Below are positions 16,476 to 23,942 of a stretch of 35,333 nucleotides of DNA, piece after piece (position 1 is the stretch's first letter; every line of letters starts with the position of its first letter). A model generated the notes under the pieces. That model was not told the origin of the DNA. It saw only the letters and a program-made list of their open reading frames with translations, and searched no databases. The position numbers and the translations under genes were made by a program. Source of the DNA: Magnetovibrio blakemorei (GTDB taxonomy: Bacteria > Pseudomonadota > Alphaproteobacteria > Rhodospirillales > Magnetovibrionaceae); the NCBI RefSeq assembly GCF_001746755.1, contig NZ_MCGG01000020.1, positions 1 to 35,333 on the forward strand. The letters run 5' to 3'.

Positions 16476-17816
16476 ATGCCCGCAGAGAACATCAAACAAA
16501 AGCTGGTTAAGGGCCTGATCATTGCCGCACCGTCGTCGGGGAGCGGCAAAACCGTGGTGACGTTGGGGATCTTGGCTCATCTCAAAGCCATCGGCGTGCG
16601 CGTGGCATCCCTGAAATCGGGTCCTGATTATATTGATCCGGCTTTTCATGCCCAAGCCACGGGGCGCGATTGCCTGAACATTGATGGCTGGGCGATGCGC
16701 AGCCAAACCCTGACGTCGGCGGCGGTCTTTGCGGGCAAAGACACCGAATTGGTCATTTGTGAAGGCGTTATGGGTTTGTTTGACGGTGCCACCTTGCACG
16801 AAGGCTCGACGGCTGATATTGCCGAAACGTCTGGCTGGCCGATCGTGTTGGTGGTCGATAGTCGCGCACAGGGGGCTTCGGCGGCGGCATTGGTCAAGGG
16901 TTTTGACACCTTTCGCGACAACGTGCGCATTGCCGGCGTGATTTTCAATCGGGTCGGAAGTGAACGCCATCAGCGGGTGATCCGCGAAGCCATGGCCGAA
17001 GCCGCCCCCCACATTCCCGTACTCGGCATGATTCCGATGGAACCGGGGCTGGAATTGCCGTCACGCCATCTGGGTTTGATTCAAGCGGTAGAGCATCCGT
17101 CCCTGGCGGGATTGATGGCTCATGCAGGCAACGTGATGGGCCGCTACGTGGACATCCCCGCCTTGCGCGCCCTGGCCCGCGATTGGTCGGTCCAAGGGGA
17201 GATGAAACCGCTCCCCCCCCTGGGGCAAAACATTGCGGTGGCCCGTGATGAAGCGTTTGCCTTTGCCTATCCAATGGTTTTGCAGGGCTGGCGCAATCAA
17301 GGAGCTTCGATCAGCTTTTTTTCTCCATTGGACGACCAGACTCCGGATGCCGACGCGGATGCCGTCTATTTGCCCGGAGGTTATCCGGAATTGCACGCCT
17401 ATCGCCTGGCCAGTGCTGATCGTTTTATGCAAGGTCTAAGAGATGCCGCCAAGCGCGGCGCCGTCGTTTATGGCGAGTGCGGCGGTTACATGGTTTTGGG
17501 CCGTGGCATGCAGGACGCCGATGGCACCACCCACGCCATGGCGGGGCTGTTGCCCTTGGGCACGTCTTTTGAGACGCGCAAACTGCACTTGGGCTATCGC
17601 CGTTTGGTGCTTATCGCCGAAACGCCCTTGGGGCGAATCCACGAAAGCTGTCGGGGCCACGAATTTCACTACGCCACCCTCACCAATGAAGGCCCGGGAG
17701 AGCACTTATTTGAAGCCAAAGACGCCGATGGCGGTAAAATCGGGCGGATGGGCTTGGCGCACAAGAATGTATTCGGCTCCTTCGTGCATCTCATTGACCG
17801 TGAAGTAAAGTCCTGA
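16476..17816 (+). CDS. cobB: Cobyrinate / hydrogenobyrinate a,c-diamide synthase
   Basis: CobB (CbiA) amidates the a and c side chains of (hydrogeno)cobyrinic acid with glutamine and ATP. The N-terminal dethiobiotin-synthetase-like domain has the P-loop AAPSSGSGKT (about residues 17-26) and SLKSGPDYIDPAFH. The C-terminal class I glutamine amidotransferase domain carries the nucleophile Cys335 in YGECGGYMVLG and a closing GHEFHYA motif. The 446 residues are normal. AGGAGC sits just before ATG 16476. In CobNST organisms the product is the CobN substrate, whereas in early-cobalt organisms cobalt is already present; sequence reading does not decide which applies here. Confidence 0.95.
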   Translation: MPAENIKQKLVKGLIIAAPSSGSGKTVVTLGILAHLKAIGVRVASLKSGPDYIDPAFHAQATGRDCLNIDGWAMRSQTLTSAAVFAGKDTELVICEGVMGLFDGATLHEGSTADIAETSGWPIVLVVDSRAQGASAAALVKGFDTFRDNVRIAGVIFNRVGSERHQRVIREAMAEAAPHIPVLGMIPMEPGLELPSRHLGLIQAVEHPSLAGLMAHAGNVMGRYVDIPALRALARDWSVQGEMKPLPPLGQNIAVARDEAFAFAYPMVLQGWRNQGASISFFSPLDDQTPDADADAVYLPGGYPELHAYRLASADRFMQGLRDAAKRGAVVYGECGGYMVLGRGMQDADGTTHAMAGLLPLGTSFETRKLHLGYRRLVLIAETPLGRIHESCRGHEFHYATLTNEGPGEHLFEAKDADGGKIGRMGLAHKNVFGSFVHLIDREVKS

Positions 17817-17857
17817 ATTTAGGTGTAAATTGAAGGCTGCTGCGGGAAATTGTATTG

Positions 17858-17889
17858 TGCAGTGCAGCATTTATTTTGGGTGCACTGCA
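17858..17889. promoter_or_regulatory. Two TGC-N3-GCA palindromes upstream of phaZ, possible PhaR operators
   Basis: TGCAGTGCA at 17858-17866 and TGCACTGCA at 17881-17889 are complementary copies with centres 23 bases apart, about 90-120 bases before phaZ. PhaR repressors of polyhydroxyalkanoate genes are known to bind TGC-rich palindromes of this kind, and the downstream gene is a PHB depolymerase. The two sites could also form an RNA hairpin (8 pairs, 14-base loop), but no T-run follows. Confidence 0.45.
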
Positions 17890-17978
17890 AAATAATGGTG
17901 TGATGAGCCACAAAATCAGGTACTCTTGGACAAATATCAAATTCGAACCGGGTTTGATTGAGGAAGTAAAAAACCAAT

Positions 17979-19283
17979 ATGCTCTATCATATTCACGAAT
18001 TGCAGCACATGGCTTTGAGTCCTTATCGGGCTTGGCTTAAGGCGTCGCGCACCGCTTTGACTCCGTTTCAGCACACGGCCTATGCCCGCCCCATGGCGGC
18101 AGGGTTGGAAGTTGCGGAACGGCTGACGCGACGTTACGACAAGCCGACTTTCGATTTTGGTACCGTCAAGCTGACCACCGCAAAGGGGACCAAGGCCGAA
18201 GTCGTTCAGGTCCGTGAAGTCGTGGCCGATGAAACGCCGTTTTGCAATTTGCTGCATTTCAAAAAGGAAGGCGTCAGCGGGCAGCCGAAAGTGCTGTTGG
18301 CAGCCCCCTTATCGGGTCACTATGCGACGCTGTTGCGGGGCACCGTTGAGGCGATGTTGCCCGAACACGATGTCTACATCACCGACTGGACCGATGCCCG
18401 CGACGTTCCCCTGCATGACGGTGCGTTTCATCTCAACGATTACATCGAACTGATGATCCGCTACATCGATCTTTTGGGGTCCGATTGCCATGTCGTGGCC
18501 GTGTGTCAGCCGTCGGTGCCCGTTTTGGCGGCAGTGGCTGTCCTTTCGGCGCGCGCCGCCAAGGGTGAAAAGGCCGTTCTTCCCTCCACCATGACGTTGA
18601 TGGGCGGTCCGGTCGACACCCGCGCTTGTCCGACGGCGGTGAACGATTTTGCCAAAGAACACGACATCAATTGGTTCAAAAGTCATTCGATCCATCGTGT
18701 GCCGATGGTCTATCCCGGCGTTGGCCGTCAAGTTTATCCCGGGTTTTTGCAGTTGCAGAGCTTCTTGGGCATGAACATCGACCGCCACATGAACGCACAT
18801 GTCGATCATTTTTGGCACCTGTGCAAAGGCGACGGCGACGGCGCGGTTCAGCATCGTAAATTTTACGACGAGTATATGTCGGTGATGGATTTGCCTGCGG
18901 AATATTTCCTGGAAACCATTCAAGCGGTGTTTCACGACCATGCTTTGCCCAAGGGCGAGCTGATGTTTCACGGTGAAAAAGTCAACCCCGCCGACATCAA
19001 AGACGTCGCCTTGATGACCGTCGAAGGCGAATTGGACGACATTTCCGGCGTCGGTCAGACGGCGGCGGCACACACCATCTGTCCCGATATCCCCGAATCC
19101 ATGCGCCACCAAATCGTACAAAAAGATGTCGGTCATTATGGTATATTCAACGGACGCAAATGGCGTGGTATCATCCAGCCGCAATTGGCGGAATTTATCA
19201 AAACCCATGGTGCGGTGAACAGTGCCCCTAAATCCAAGTCCAAAACCAACGACGCAACCAACATTGCCGCTTCGGCCGAATAA
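17979..19283 (+). CDS. phaZ: Intracellular polyhydroxyalkanoate (PHB) depolymerase
   Basis: PhaZ hydrolyses native intracellular PHB granules to release 3-hydroxybutyrate. The typical N-terminus MLYHIHELQHMALSPYRAWL supports the ATG at 17979. The alpha/beta-hydrolase nucleophile is a cysteine, Cys176 in VAVCQPSVPV, as in the Ralstonia-type PhaZa enzymes rather than extracellular depolymerases. DVYITDWTDARDVP and the late histidine region VGHYGIFNGRKWR are family features. There is no signal peptide, consistent with the cytoplasm. The 434 residues are normal; the last 20 or so are a low-complexity Lys/Ala/Asn tail. Two TGC-N3-GCA palindromes lie upstream. Confidence 0.94.
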   Translation: MLYHIHELQHMALSPYRAWLKASRTALTPFQHTAYARPMAAGLEVAERLTRRYDKPTFDFGTVKLTTAKGTKAEVVQVREVVADETPFCNLLHFKKEGVSGQPKVLLAAPLSGHYATLLRGTVEAMLPEHDVYITDWTDARDVPLHDGAFHLNDYIELMIRYIDLLGSDCHVVAVCQPSVPVLAAVAVLSARAAKGEKAVLPSTMTLMGGPVDTRACPTAVNDFAKEHDINWFKSHSIHRVPMVYPGVGRQVYPGFLQLQSFLGMNIDRHMNAHVDHFWHLCKGDGDGAVQHRKFYDEYMSVMDLPAEYFLETIQAVFHDHALPKGELMFHGEKVNPADIKDVALMTVEGELDDISGVGQTAAAHTICPDIPESMRHQIVQKDVGHYGIFNGRKWRGIIQPQLAEFIKTHGAVNSAPKSKSKTNDATNIAASAE

Positions 19284-19725
19284 CCCCCAACAAGACGGGG
19301 CGTTTTGGCGCGAAAAGCGCCTGCAAGACATGACGCCGGTTGAGTGGGAATCGCTCTGCGACGGCTGCGGTCGGTGTTGCCTGGAAAAACTTGAAGACAT
19401 CGACACGGGTGAAATCAGCTACACCAATGTGGCGTGCGGTCTTTTGGACATGGAGACGTGTCGCTGCGCGCACTATTTTGAACGCAAACGATTCATGCCT
19501 GACTGTGTTGCGCTCACTCCAAAAAATGTAGCCGAACTGCGCTGGATGCCGTCCACGTGTGCGTATCGATTGTTGGCGGAAGGCAGACCTTTGCCCGATT
19601 GGCATCCCCTGGTGACGGGCGACGCCAACAGCGTCAAAGCGGCCGGCATGTCCGTCGAAGGACGCTGCATTTCCGCCATCGACATCGAAGACCTGGAAGA
19701 CCATATTGTGGAGTGGCCTGAATAA
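19222..19725 (+). CDS. YcgN/UPF0260-family cysteine-cluster protein
   Basis: The family signature FWREKRLQDMTPVEWESLCDGCGRCC is clear, followed by more cysteines in CGLLDMETCRCAHY and a conserved C-terminal part ending near EDHIVEWPE. The CxxCxxCC cluster suggests a metal or Fe-S site, but the molecular function of the family is not established. The start is uncertain: GTG 19222 overlaps phaZ by 62 bases and gives 167 residues, while TTG 19264 gives 153. Neither has a strong ribosome binding site, and the usual family start lies a few residues before FWREK. Overlap with phaZ suggests co-transcription, not a shared function. Confidence 0.85.
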   Translation: MPLNPSPKPTTQPTLPLRPNNPQQDGAFWREKRLQDMTPVEWESLCDGCGRCCLEKLEDIDTGEISYTNVACGLLDMETCRCAHYFERKRFMPDCVALTPKNVAELRWMPSTCAYRLLAEGRPLPDWHPLVTGDANSVKAAGMSVEGRCISAIDIEDLEDHIVEWPE

Positions 19726-19757
19726 GTTGGTTTTTATAAGGCCATAAAAATAACTCT

Positions 19758-19779
19758 ATATAAATAAGCTTATTTATAT
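19758..19779. repeat. Perfect 22-bp AT-rich palindrome centred on AAGCTT
   Basis: An uninterrupted palindrome of 22 bases (11 each side), with only one G-C pair step at its centre, lies in the 81-base gap between the YcgN-like gene and the YgjP-like gene. It ends 28 bases before the probable TTG start of the latter. It could be a regulator operator or part of a cruciform/terminator. There is no loop, so it is less suited to an RNA hairpin than to a dimeric DNA-binding protein. Confidence 0.6.
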
Positions 19780-19806
19780 GGCTTTGGATCTGAGGACGGC
19801 GGGGCT

Positions 19807-20520
19807 TTGCGCAAAACCCAATCTCTGCATACCCTTAAAATTGATGGCGAGGCCGTTCAGGTGGTGGTGCGCCGCCATGCCCAGGCGCGACGGCTCATAT
19901 TGCGCTTGGATGAGCACGGTTCCGGTGCGGTGGTGACCATTCCCAAACACTCCAGTTTTGCAGAAGGCTTGGAGATGGCCCAGCGCAAATCCGATTGGAT
20001 CAAACGGCAAATGGCCAAAGCGCCCCCTTCGGTGGCGTTTGGGGATGGCTCGGCCGTTCCCTATTTGGGTGAGCCCCATGTGGTGCGCCATGTGCCGCAT
20101 GGGCGCGGTGTGCAGCGGATCGACGGTGAGATTTTGGTTTCTGGGCGCATCGAGCATCTCAACCGCCGCCTGACCGACTGGCTGAAGGCCCAGGCGCGCA
20201 GCACCATCAGCCAGCGCGCCCACGAAAAAGCGCTCCAGGTTGAGCGCCACATCAGCCGAATTTCCATTCGCGATACCCGATCCAGGTGGGGGTCTTGCGG
20301 CGCGAACGGCGCCCTGAATTTCAGCTGGCGATTGGTGTTGGCCCCGGAACATGTGCTGGATTATGTGGTCGCCCACGAAGTTGCTCATCTGGTGCACCGC
20401 AATCACGGGGCCGGATTTTGGGCCTTGGCCGCGACCTTGACGGATGATTCACTGGGACGATTGGAAGACGCACGGGCGTGGCTGAACGCTTTTGGTCGTA
20501 CCTTGCATCGGTACGGATGA
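19807..20520 (+). CDS. YgjP-like (DUF45) zinc metallopeptidase
   Basis: The protein belongs to the M48-related YgjP/DUF45 family of presumed zinc metallopeptidases. The HExxH motif is H190-E-V-A-H194 in YVVAHEVAHLVHRNHGAGFW, which also supplies the further histidine of the family. The preceding DTRSRWGSCGANGALNFSWRL segment is the most conserved family signature. No membrane segment is seen, so it is probably cytoplasmic. The start is probably TTG 19807, with GAGGACGG a few bases upstream; no ATG is available in frame. Substrates of this family are unknown. The 237 residues are normal. Confidence 0.9.
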   Translation: MRKTQSLHTLKIDGEAVQVVVRRHAQARRLILRLDEHGSGAVVTIPKHSSFAEGLEMAQRKSDWIKRQMAKAPPSVAFGDGSAVPYLGEPHVVRHVPHGRGVQRIDGEILVSGRIEHLNRRLTDWLKAQARSTISQRAHEKALQVERHISRISIRDTRSRWGSCGANGALNFSWRLVLAPEHVLDYVVAHEVAHLVHRNHGAGFWALAATLTDDSLGRLEDARAWLNAFGRTLHRYG

Positions 20521-20556
20521 GCATCGATACGGTTGATTTAAGAGAAAAGGAAAAAC

Positions 20557-20976
20557 ATGCGGCAATTTTCGACCAGCCTGTCTGTACACACCAACCGCCA
20601 GGGTTTTTTTGAACTCACCAAAGACATCCGCGCGTGGCTTTTGGATACGGGCATCGAAGACGGTCTGCTGACGGTGTTTTGCCGCCACACCTCGGCCAGC
20701 TTGACCATCCAGGAAAATGCCGATCCGGACGTTCTTCACGATATAGGAACGTTTTTTAAAAAATTGGTGCCGGAAGATGCATCGCTGTACACCCACACCA
20801 ACGAAGGCGCAGACGATATGCCCGCGCACATTCGCTCAGCGCTCACCGATGTCTCCCTGTCCATTCCGGTGGTCGCAGGAAAGCCGGTTCTGGGCACCTG
20901 GCAGGGGGTGTTTTTGGTTGAGCATCGAGCCCGTGATCACCAGCGCACGGTGGTCCTGCACATCATTGGTGAATAG
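20557..20976 (+). CDS. YjbQ/UPF0047 family protein
   Basis: The 139-residue protein has the full YjbQ signature: FCRHTSASLTIQENADPDVLHDI in the middle and GTWQGVFLVEHR near the end, with conserved histidines that line a metal or phosphate pocket in solved structures of the family. Members have been linked to thiamine phosphate synthase side activity; its real role is unsettled. ATG 20557 has AAAAGGAAAA upstream. The gene starts 36 bases after the YgjP-like gene on the same strand and may share a transcript with it. Confidence 0.9.
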   Translation: MRQFSTSLSVHTNRQGFFELTKDIRAWLLDTGIEDGLLTVFCRHTSASLTIQENADPDVLHDIGTFFKKLVPEDASLYTHTNEGADDMPAHIRSALTDVSLSIPVVAGKPVLGTWQGVFLVEHRARDHQRTVVLHIIGE

Positions 20977-21040
20977 GGCCAATGCCACTTGCCAATCAAT
21001 CCCTGAGCTCCTACATAAACTTTAGCCTCCCCGCTACTTG

Positions 21041-21072
21041 TGCGTCATGGCGAAAAGCAAAGCGATGACGCA
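21041..21072. repeat. Inverted repeat TGCGTCAT-N16-ATGACGCA
   Basis: Two perfect eight-base arms face each other across 16 bases, 39 bases before the HAD phosphatase gene. No T-run follows, so it is not an obvious terminator. It might be an operator for the downstream gene, but a repeat this short can also occur by chance. Confidence 0.35.
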
Positions 21073-21110
21073 ATCCACACGATGATGGCAAGTTCTGAAC
21101 GGGAAAAGCG

Positions 21111-21812
21111 ATGAAGATAAAAGCTCTGATTTTTGATGTCGATGGCACCTTGGCCGATACCGAAGACGCCCACCGTGAGGCTTTCAACGATGCCTTTTCC
21201 AAAGCAGGCTATGATTGGCATTGGGACCGGATGTTGTACAAGCATTTGCTTTCGGTCACGGGGGGCAAACAGCGCATCCGCTTTTACTTGCAAGAGAATC
21301 ATCCAACATTTTTAGACCAAGACGATATCGACGACTTGATTTTGTCCCTGCACAAAAGCAAAACCGATTTTTTCATTCGCCGCTTGGAAAATGGTCAGGT
21401 GCCTCTGCGTCCCGGTATCGAAGCGCTGATCACCGAATGTCGGACCCGGGGGATGACCATCGCTATCGCCACCACCACCACGCCGGTCAACGTGGAAACC
21501 TTGCTCAAGGTGAACTTGGGAGCGGACAGCCTGGACTGGTTTGCCTGTATTGGCGACGGTGGCAAAGTGCCAGTGTTGAAGCCGGAACCGGATGTTTATG
21601 AGTGGGTTTTGAAAGAGCTCGGCTTGGCAGCAGACGAAACACTGGCCTTGGAAGACAGCCGCAACGGCTTGGTGGCCTGCCAGCGTGCAGGCGTGCCGTG
21701 TTTGGTGGTGACCAACGATTATACCCAAGACCAAGATTTTTCCGGATGCTTGGCGCAATGGAACAGTTATGAAGGCGTGAATTTGGCGGCTTTGCAGGCG
21801 CTGCGGGTGTGA
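21111..21812 (+). CDS. HAD-superfamily phosphatase, CbbY-like
   Basis: The protein has the HAD catalytic motif FDVDGTLADTED with Asp9 and Asp11, a helical cap domain, the motif II region IAIATTTTPVNVETLL, a KPEPDVYEWVLKELG motif III segment and LALEDSRNGLVA for motif IV. Overall it resembles CbbY-type phosphatases, which hydrolyse sugar phosphates such as xylulose-1,5-bisphosphate in Calvin-cycle bacteria. No Calvin-cycle genes are in the window, so the substrate is not inferred. The 233 residues are typical. The start at ATG 21111 has only a weak GGGAAAAG ribosome binding site. The gene appears to stand alone. Confidence 0.88.
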   Translation: MKIKALIFDVDGTLADTEDAHREAFNDAFSKAGYDWHWDRMLYKHLLSVTGGKQRIRFYLQENHPTFLDQDDIDDLILSLHKSKTDFFIRRLENGQVPLRPGIEALITECRTRGMTIAIATTTTPVNVETLLKVNLGADSLDWFACIGDGGKVPVLKPEPDVYEWVLKELGLAADETLALEDSRNGLVACQRAGVPCLVVTNDYTQDQDFSGCLAQWNSYEGVNLAALQALRV

Positions 21813-21999
21813 AGAGGGGTGATGGGGGCGGGTGTGTCAACATCGTGTAACAGAGCTATGGTATAAACAATATATAGCGTGCATTTGACCCATAAAAAAG
21901 CGTGTAATCTCAAAGCAATGGGCCTATACTAAAGGACGTTCACCCTAGGTCCGCAGGCCAATCGAGCGACCCGCGGATCGCACCAAAAGGAGATCTGCA

Positions 22000-22185
22000 A
22001 TGCGTGCTGCTCAGTTTGTGTTTGTGACCCACGATGCCCGTGTCTTGGCGATGGGTGAAGACGGTCTGCTTGAAGACGTGACGGAAGCCCGCGAGTTGCT
22101 CCCCCAAAGCGCTTTTGCCAAATCCGTTGAAGATGATCCCTTGGCCGACAAAAGACGTGAGCTGTTGAAAAGATTTGCATCCTGA
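22000..22185 (+). CDS. Small protein of unknown function (61 residues)
   Basis: I do not recognise this protein. It deserves a gene call because a strong AAAAGGAG ribosome binding site lies seven bases before ATG 22000 and the composition looks protein-like: a beta-like start (AAQFVFVTHDARVLAMGEDG), an acidic linker (LLEDVTEAREL) and a charged helical end (DPLADKRRELLKRFAS). It has no cysteines, no membrane segment and no signal peptide. The 187-base gap upstream separates it from the HAD gene, so it probably has its own promoter. The next gene, also unknown, starts 140 bases downstream. Confidence 0.65.
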   Translation: MRAAQFVFVTHDARVLAMGEDGLLEDVTEARELLPQSAFAKSVEDDPLADKRRELLKRFAS

Positions 22186-22325
22186 TCGCAAGCGGATCGG
22201 CCCTGAGCCTGCTGTTTGTGCTTTTGTTGTTCTGACAACGGATTACAATGGGTGTTGATCGGGAGCGGGGCCAGACGCAAGCGAGGCGTGCCAGTTGAAT
22301 TTTGCGCTGGCGAAGGGTGGTTGTC

Positions 22326-22682
22326 ATGAGCGATGCTGTGGAAATTTACGTCTGTTTTGAAGGTCAGGCCCTCAAAGACGGCAAGGTGGAGTACAGCCAG
22401 TCGATTGGCGATAAATATAGTGCCGAACGCGATGCCAAAGACCGTGTGAAGCGCAATCCGCTGATCCACAAAATCGCCTATTACAAGATCAACGATGAAG
22501 GTGACTTTCGTATATTTTACAGCTTCACCAACAAAGATCTGCACAATCCCCAGACCGTTATCCAAGAGCACAGCACCAAGCCAAAGCTGAAAAAGCCGCC
22601 CAAACGGACTTTTCTGGAAAAGCTTTTTGGCGTCGGCTCCGGTCAAAAGACCACTTTAAAAAGAAAAACGCTCAAAAAATGA
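22326..22682 (+). CDS. Hypothetical protein with basic C-terminus (118 residues)
   Basis: I do not recognise the family. An N-terminal mixed alpha/beta part (AVEIYVCFEGQALKDGKVEY, then SAERDAKDRVKRNPLIHKIAYYKI) is followed from about residue 80 by a strongly basic, proline- and lysine-rich tail that includes KPKLKKPPKRTFLEKLFG and ends in LKRKTLKK. Such a tail could bind nucleic acid or a membrane surface. ATG 22326, preceded by GAAGGGTGG, is chosen over a TTG at 22302. It is cytoplasmic by sequence. Its neighbours offer no functional clue. Confidence 0.65.
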   Translation: MSDAVEIYVCFEGQALKDGKVEYSQSIGDKYSAERDAKDRVKRNPLIHKIAYYKINDEGDFRIFYSFTNKDLHNPQTVIQEHSTKPKLKKPPKRTFLEKLFGVGSGQKTTLKRKTLKK

Positions 22683-22956
22683 CGCGAGCCTAGCTCTTCC
22701 GCGACAAGCCATCGCGCGCAACTGCACTAAAAACTCGGATCAAAATAGGAGAAAACCTACGGGGCATAGCCAAATCGGCCGTGAATGGAGGGATGCGGGG
22801 TGTTGCGCTCAAACACATTGTGGCGTGGCAAATTAAGTATGATTATTCAGCAAAATGAAATGCATGTTTGTGCGTTTGAGTGTTGAGAAACAATCCGCAA
22901 AAGACTAGTGTAAAACGGCATTCGGGGGTGCCACCTCATGCAAATTGGAGACAAAA
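22683..22956 (+). other. Intergenic stretch of 274 bases
   Basis: No open frame with a ribosome binding site and no tRNA or riboswitch was seen here. It must hold the promoter of the MBL-fold gene, but I could not place a convincing -35/-10 pair. The last bases supply GGAG at 22947-22950, which decides the GTG start of the next gene. Confidence 0.5.
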
Positions 22957-23772
22957 GTGCGCATTAAATTTTGGGGAGTTCGCGGCAGCGTTTCGTGCGC
23001 TTACGCAGATTTTCTCGAATATGGCGGGAACACATCGTGTATCGAGCTGGAAATTGCGGGTCGCACCATCATTTTGGATGCTGGGACGGGCTTGCCGTGG
23101 CTGGGCAACAATCTGTTAAAGCGCGGTGTGCGCAATATTGACTTGTTGATGAGCCATTTTCACAGCGACCACACCAACGGCTTCAATTATTTCAAACCGA
23201 TTTACATTCCGGGTCATACCGTCAAGATTTATGCCGCCTTGAATTACGGTGAGCTGACGGTCGAAGATTTGATCCGTCGCCAATTGTCGGAAAATTTACA
23301 TCCCGTGCAGTATGAACATCTGCCGTCAGATCTGGAATGCATCGGTTTTCACGCCGGGGACGTGTTTGATCTGTTCGAAGGCGTGCACGTCAAAACCTAC
23401 ATGCTCACGCACCCTTCAGGGTGCTCGTGCTATCGCATCGAAGCAGACGGGAAGGTCCTGGTCTACGCCACCGACACGGAGCATACCCCCGGCAAAACCG
23501 ATGAAGGTCTGGTGGAGATGATGCGGGGCGCGGATTTGGTCATATACGATTGTACCTACACCGAACAAGACTTGCCTGAAAAAGTGGGTTGGGGGCATTC
23601 GACGTGGAACGAAGGGGTGCGGTTGTGTCAATTGGCGGGGGCCAAGCGGATGGCCATGTATCATCACTCCCCAGATTACAATGACGATGTTGTGCGCGCC
23701 ATGGAAGCCGAAGCCCACGCCCAATGGGATGGCGCATTCGCCGCCAAAGAAGGCATGGAAATCATCCTTTAA
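22957..23772 (+). CDS. MBL-fold (metallo-beta-lactamase superfamily) hydrolase
   Basis: The protein begins MRIKFWGVRGSVS, the usual start of a large group of MBL-fold hydrolases, followed by EYGGNTSCIELE and IILDAGTGLPWLG. The metal-binding motif is HFHSDH in LLMSHFHSDHTNGF; later ligands are in YATDTEH and at the YHHSPDYND end. GTG 22957 is preferred because GGAG lies six bases upstream and the family normally starts here; TTG 22945 would add four residues. The length is 271 residues. The substrate is unknown; relatives include PhnP-like phosphodiesterases and proteins fused to response regulators. A strong terminator follows. Confidence 0.85.
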   Translation: MRIKFWGVRGSVSCAYADFLEYGGNTSCIELEIAGRTIILDAGTGLPWLGNNLLKRGVRNIDLLMSHFHSDHTNGFNYFKPIYIPGHTVKIYAALNYGELTVEDLIRRQLSENLHPVQYEHLPSDLECIGFHAGDVFDLFEGVHVKTYMLTHPSGCSCYRIEADGKVLVYATDTEHTPGKTDEGLVEMMRGADLVIYDCTYTEQDLPEKVGWGHSTWNEGVRLCQLAGAKRMAMYHHSPDYNDDVVRAMEAEAHAQWDGAFAAKEGMEIIL

Positions 23773-23814
23773 GCGGGGCGGCACGACTTTCAGCAGCGGC
23801 CCACAGCAGACATC

Positions 23815-23842
23815 AAAAAGCCCCCATTCTTGGGGGCTTTTT
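23815..23842. terminator. Bidirectional rho-independent terminator
   Basis: A 12-base-pair stem, AAAAAGCCCCCA with TGGGGGCTTTTT around a TTCT loop, sits 42 bases after the MBL-fold gene. The A-run on one side and T-run on the other let it end transcription both from the MBL-fold gene (+) and from dctM (-), whose stop is 100 bases to the right. Confidence 0.85.
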
Positions 23843-23942
23843 AATGAGAATTTCACGCTACCAAAACGATCTTCAGGGGGGAGGCGAAGAAAAGTCTTGG
23901 CAAAGAAGTTGTGAAACCCTCGAAGGGGTGGTCCGCTCTGGG

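Noticed and set aside
17855-18040. Short open frame in the phaZ upstream region
   Set aside because: It runs into phaZ in another frame, has no ribosome binding site and shows no conserved pattern; the region is better explained by the promoter and the TGC-N3-GCA sites.
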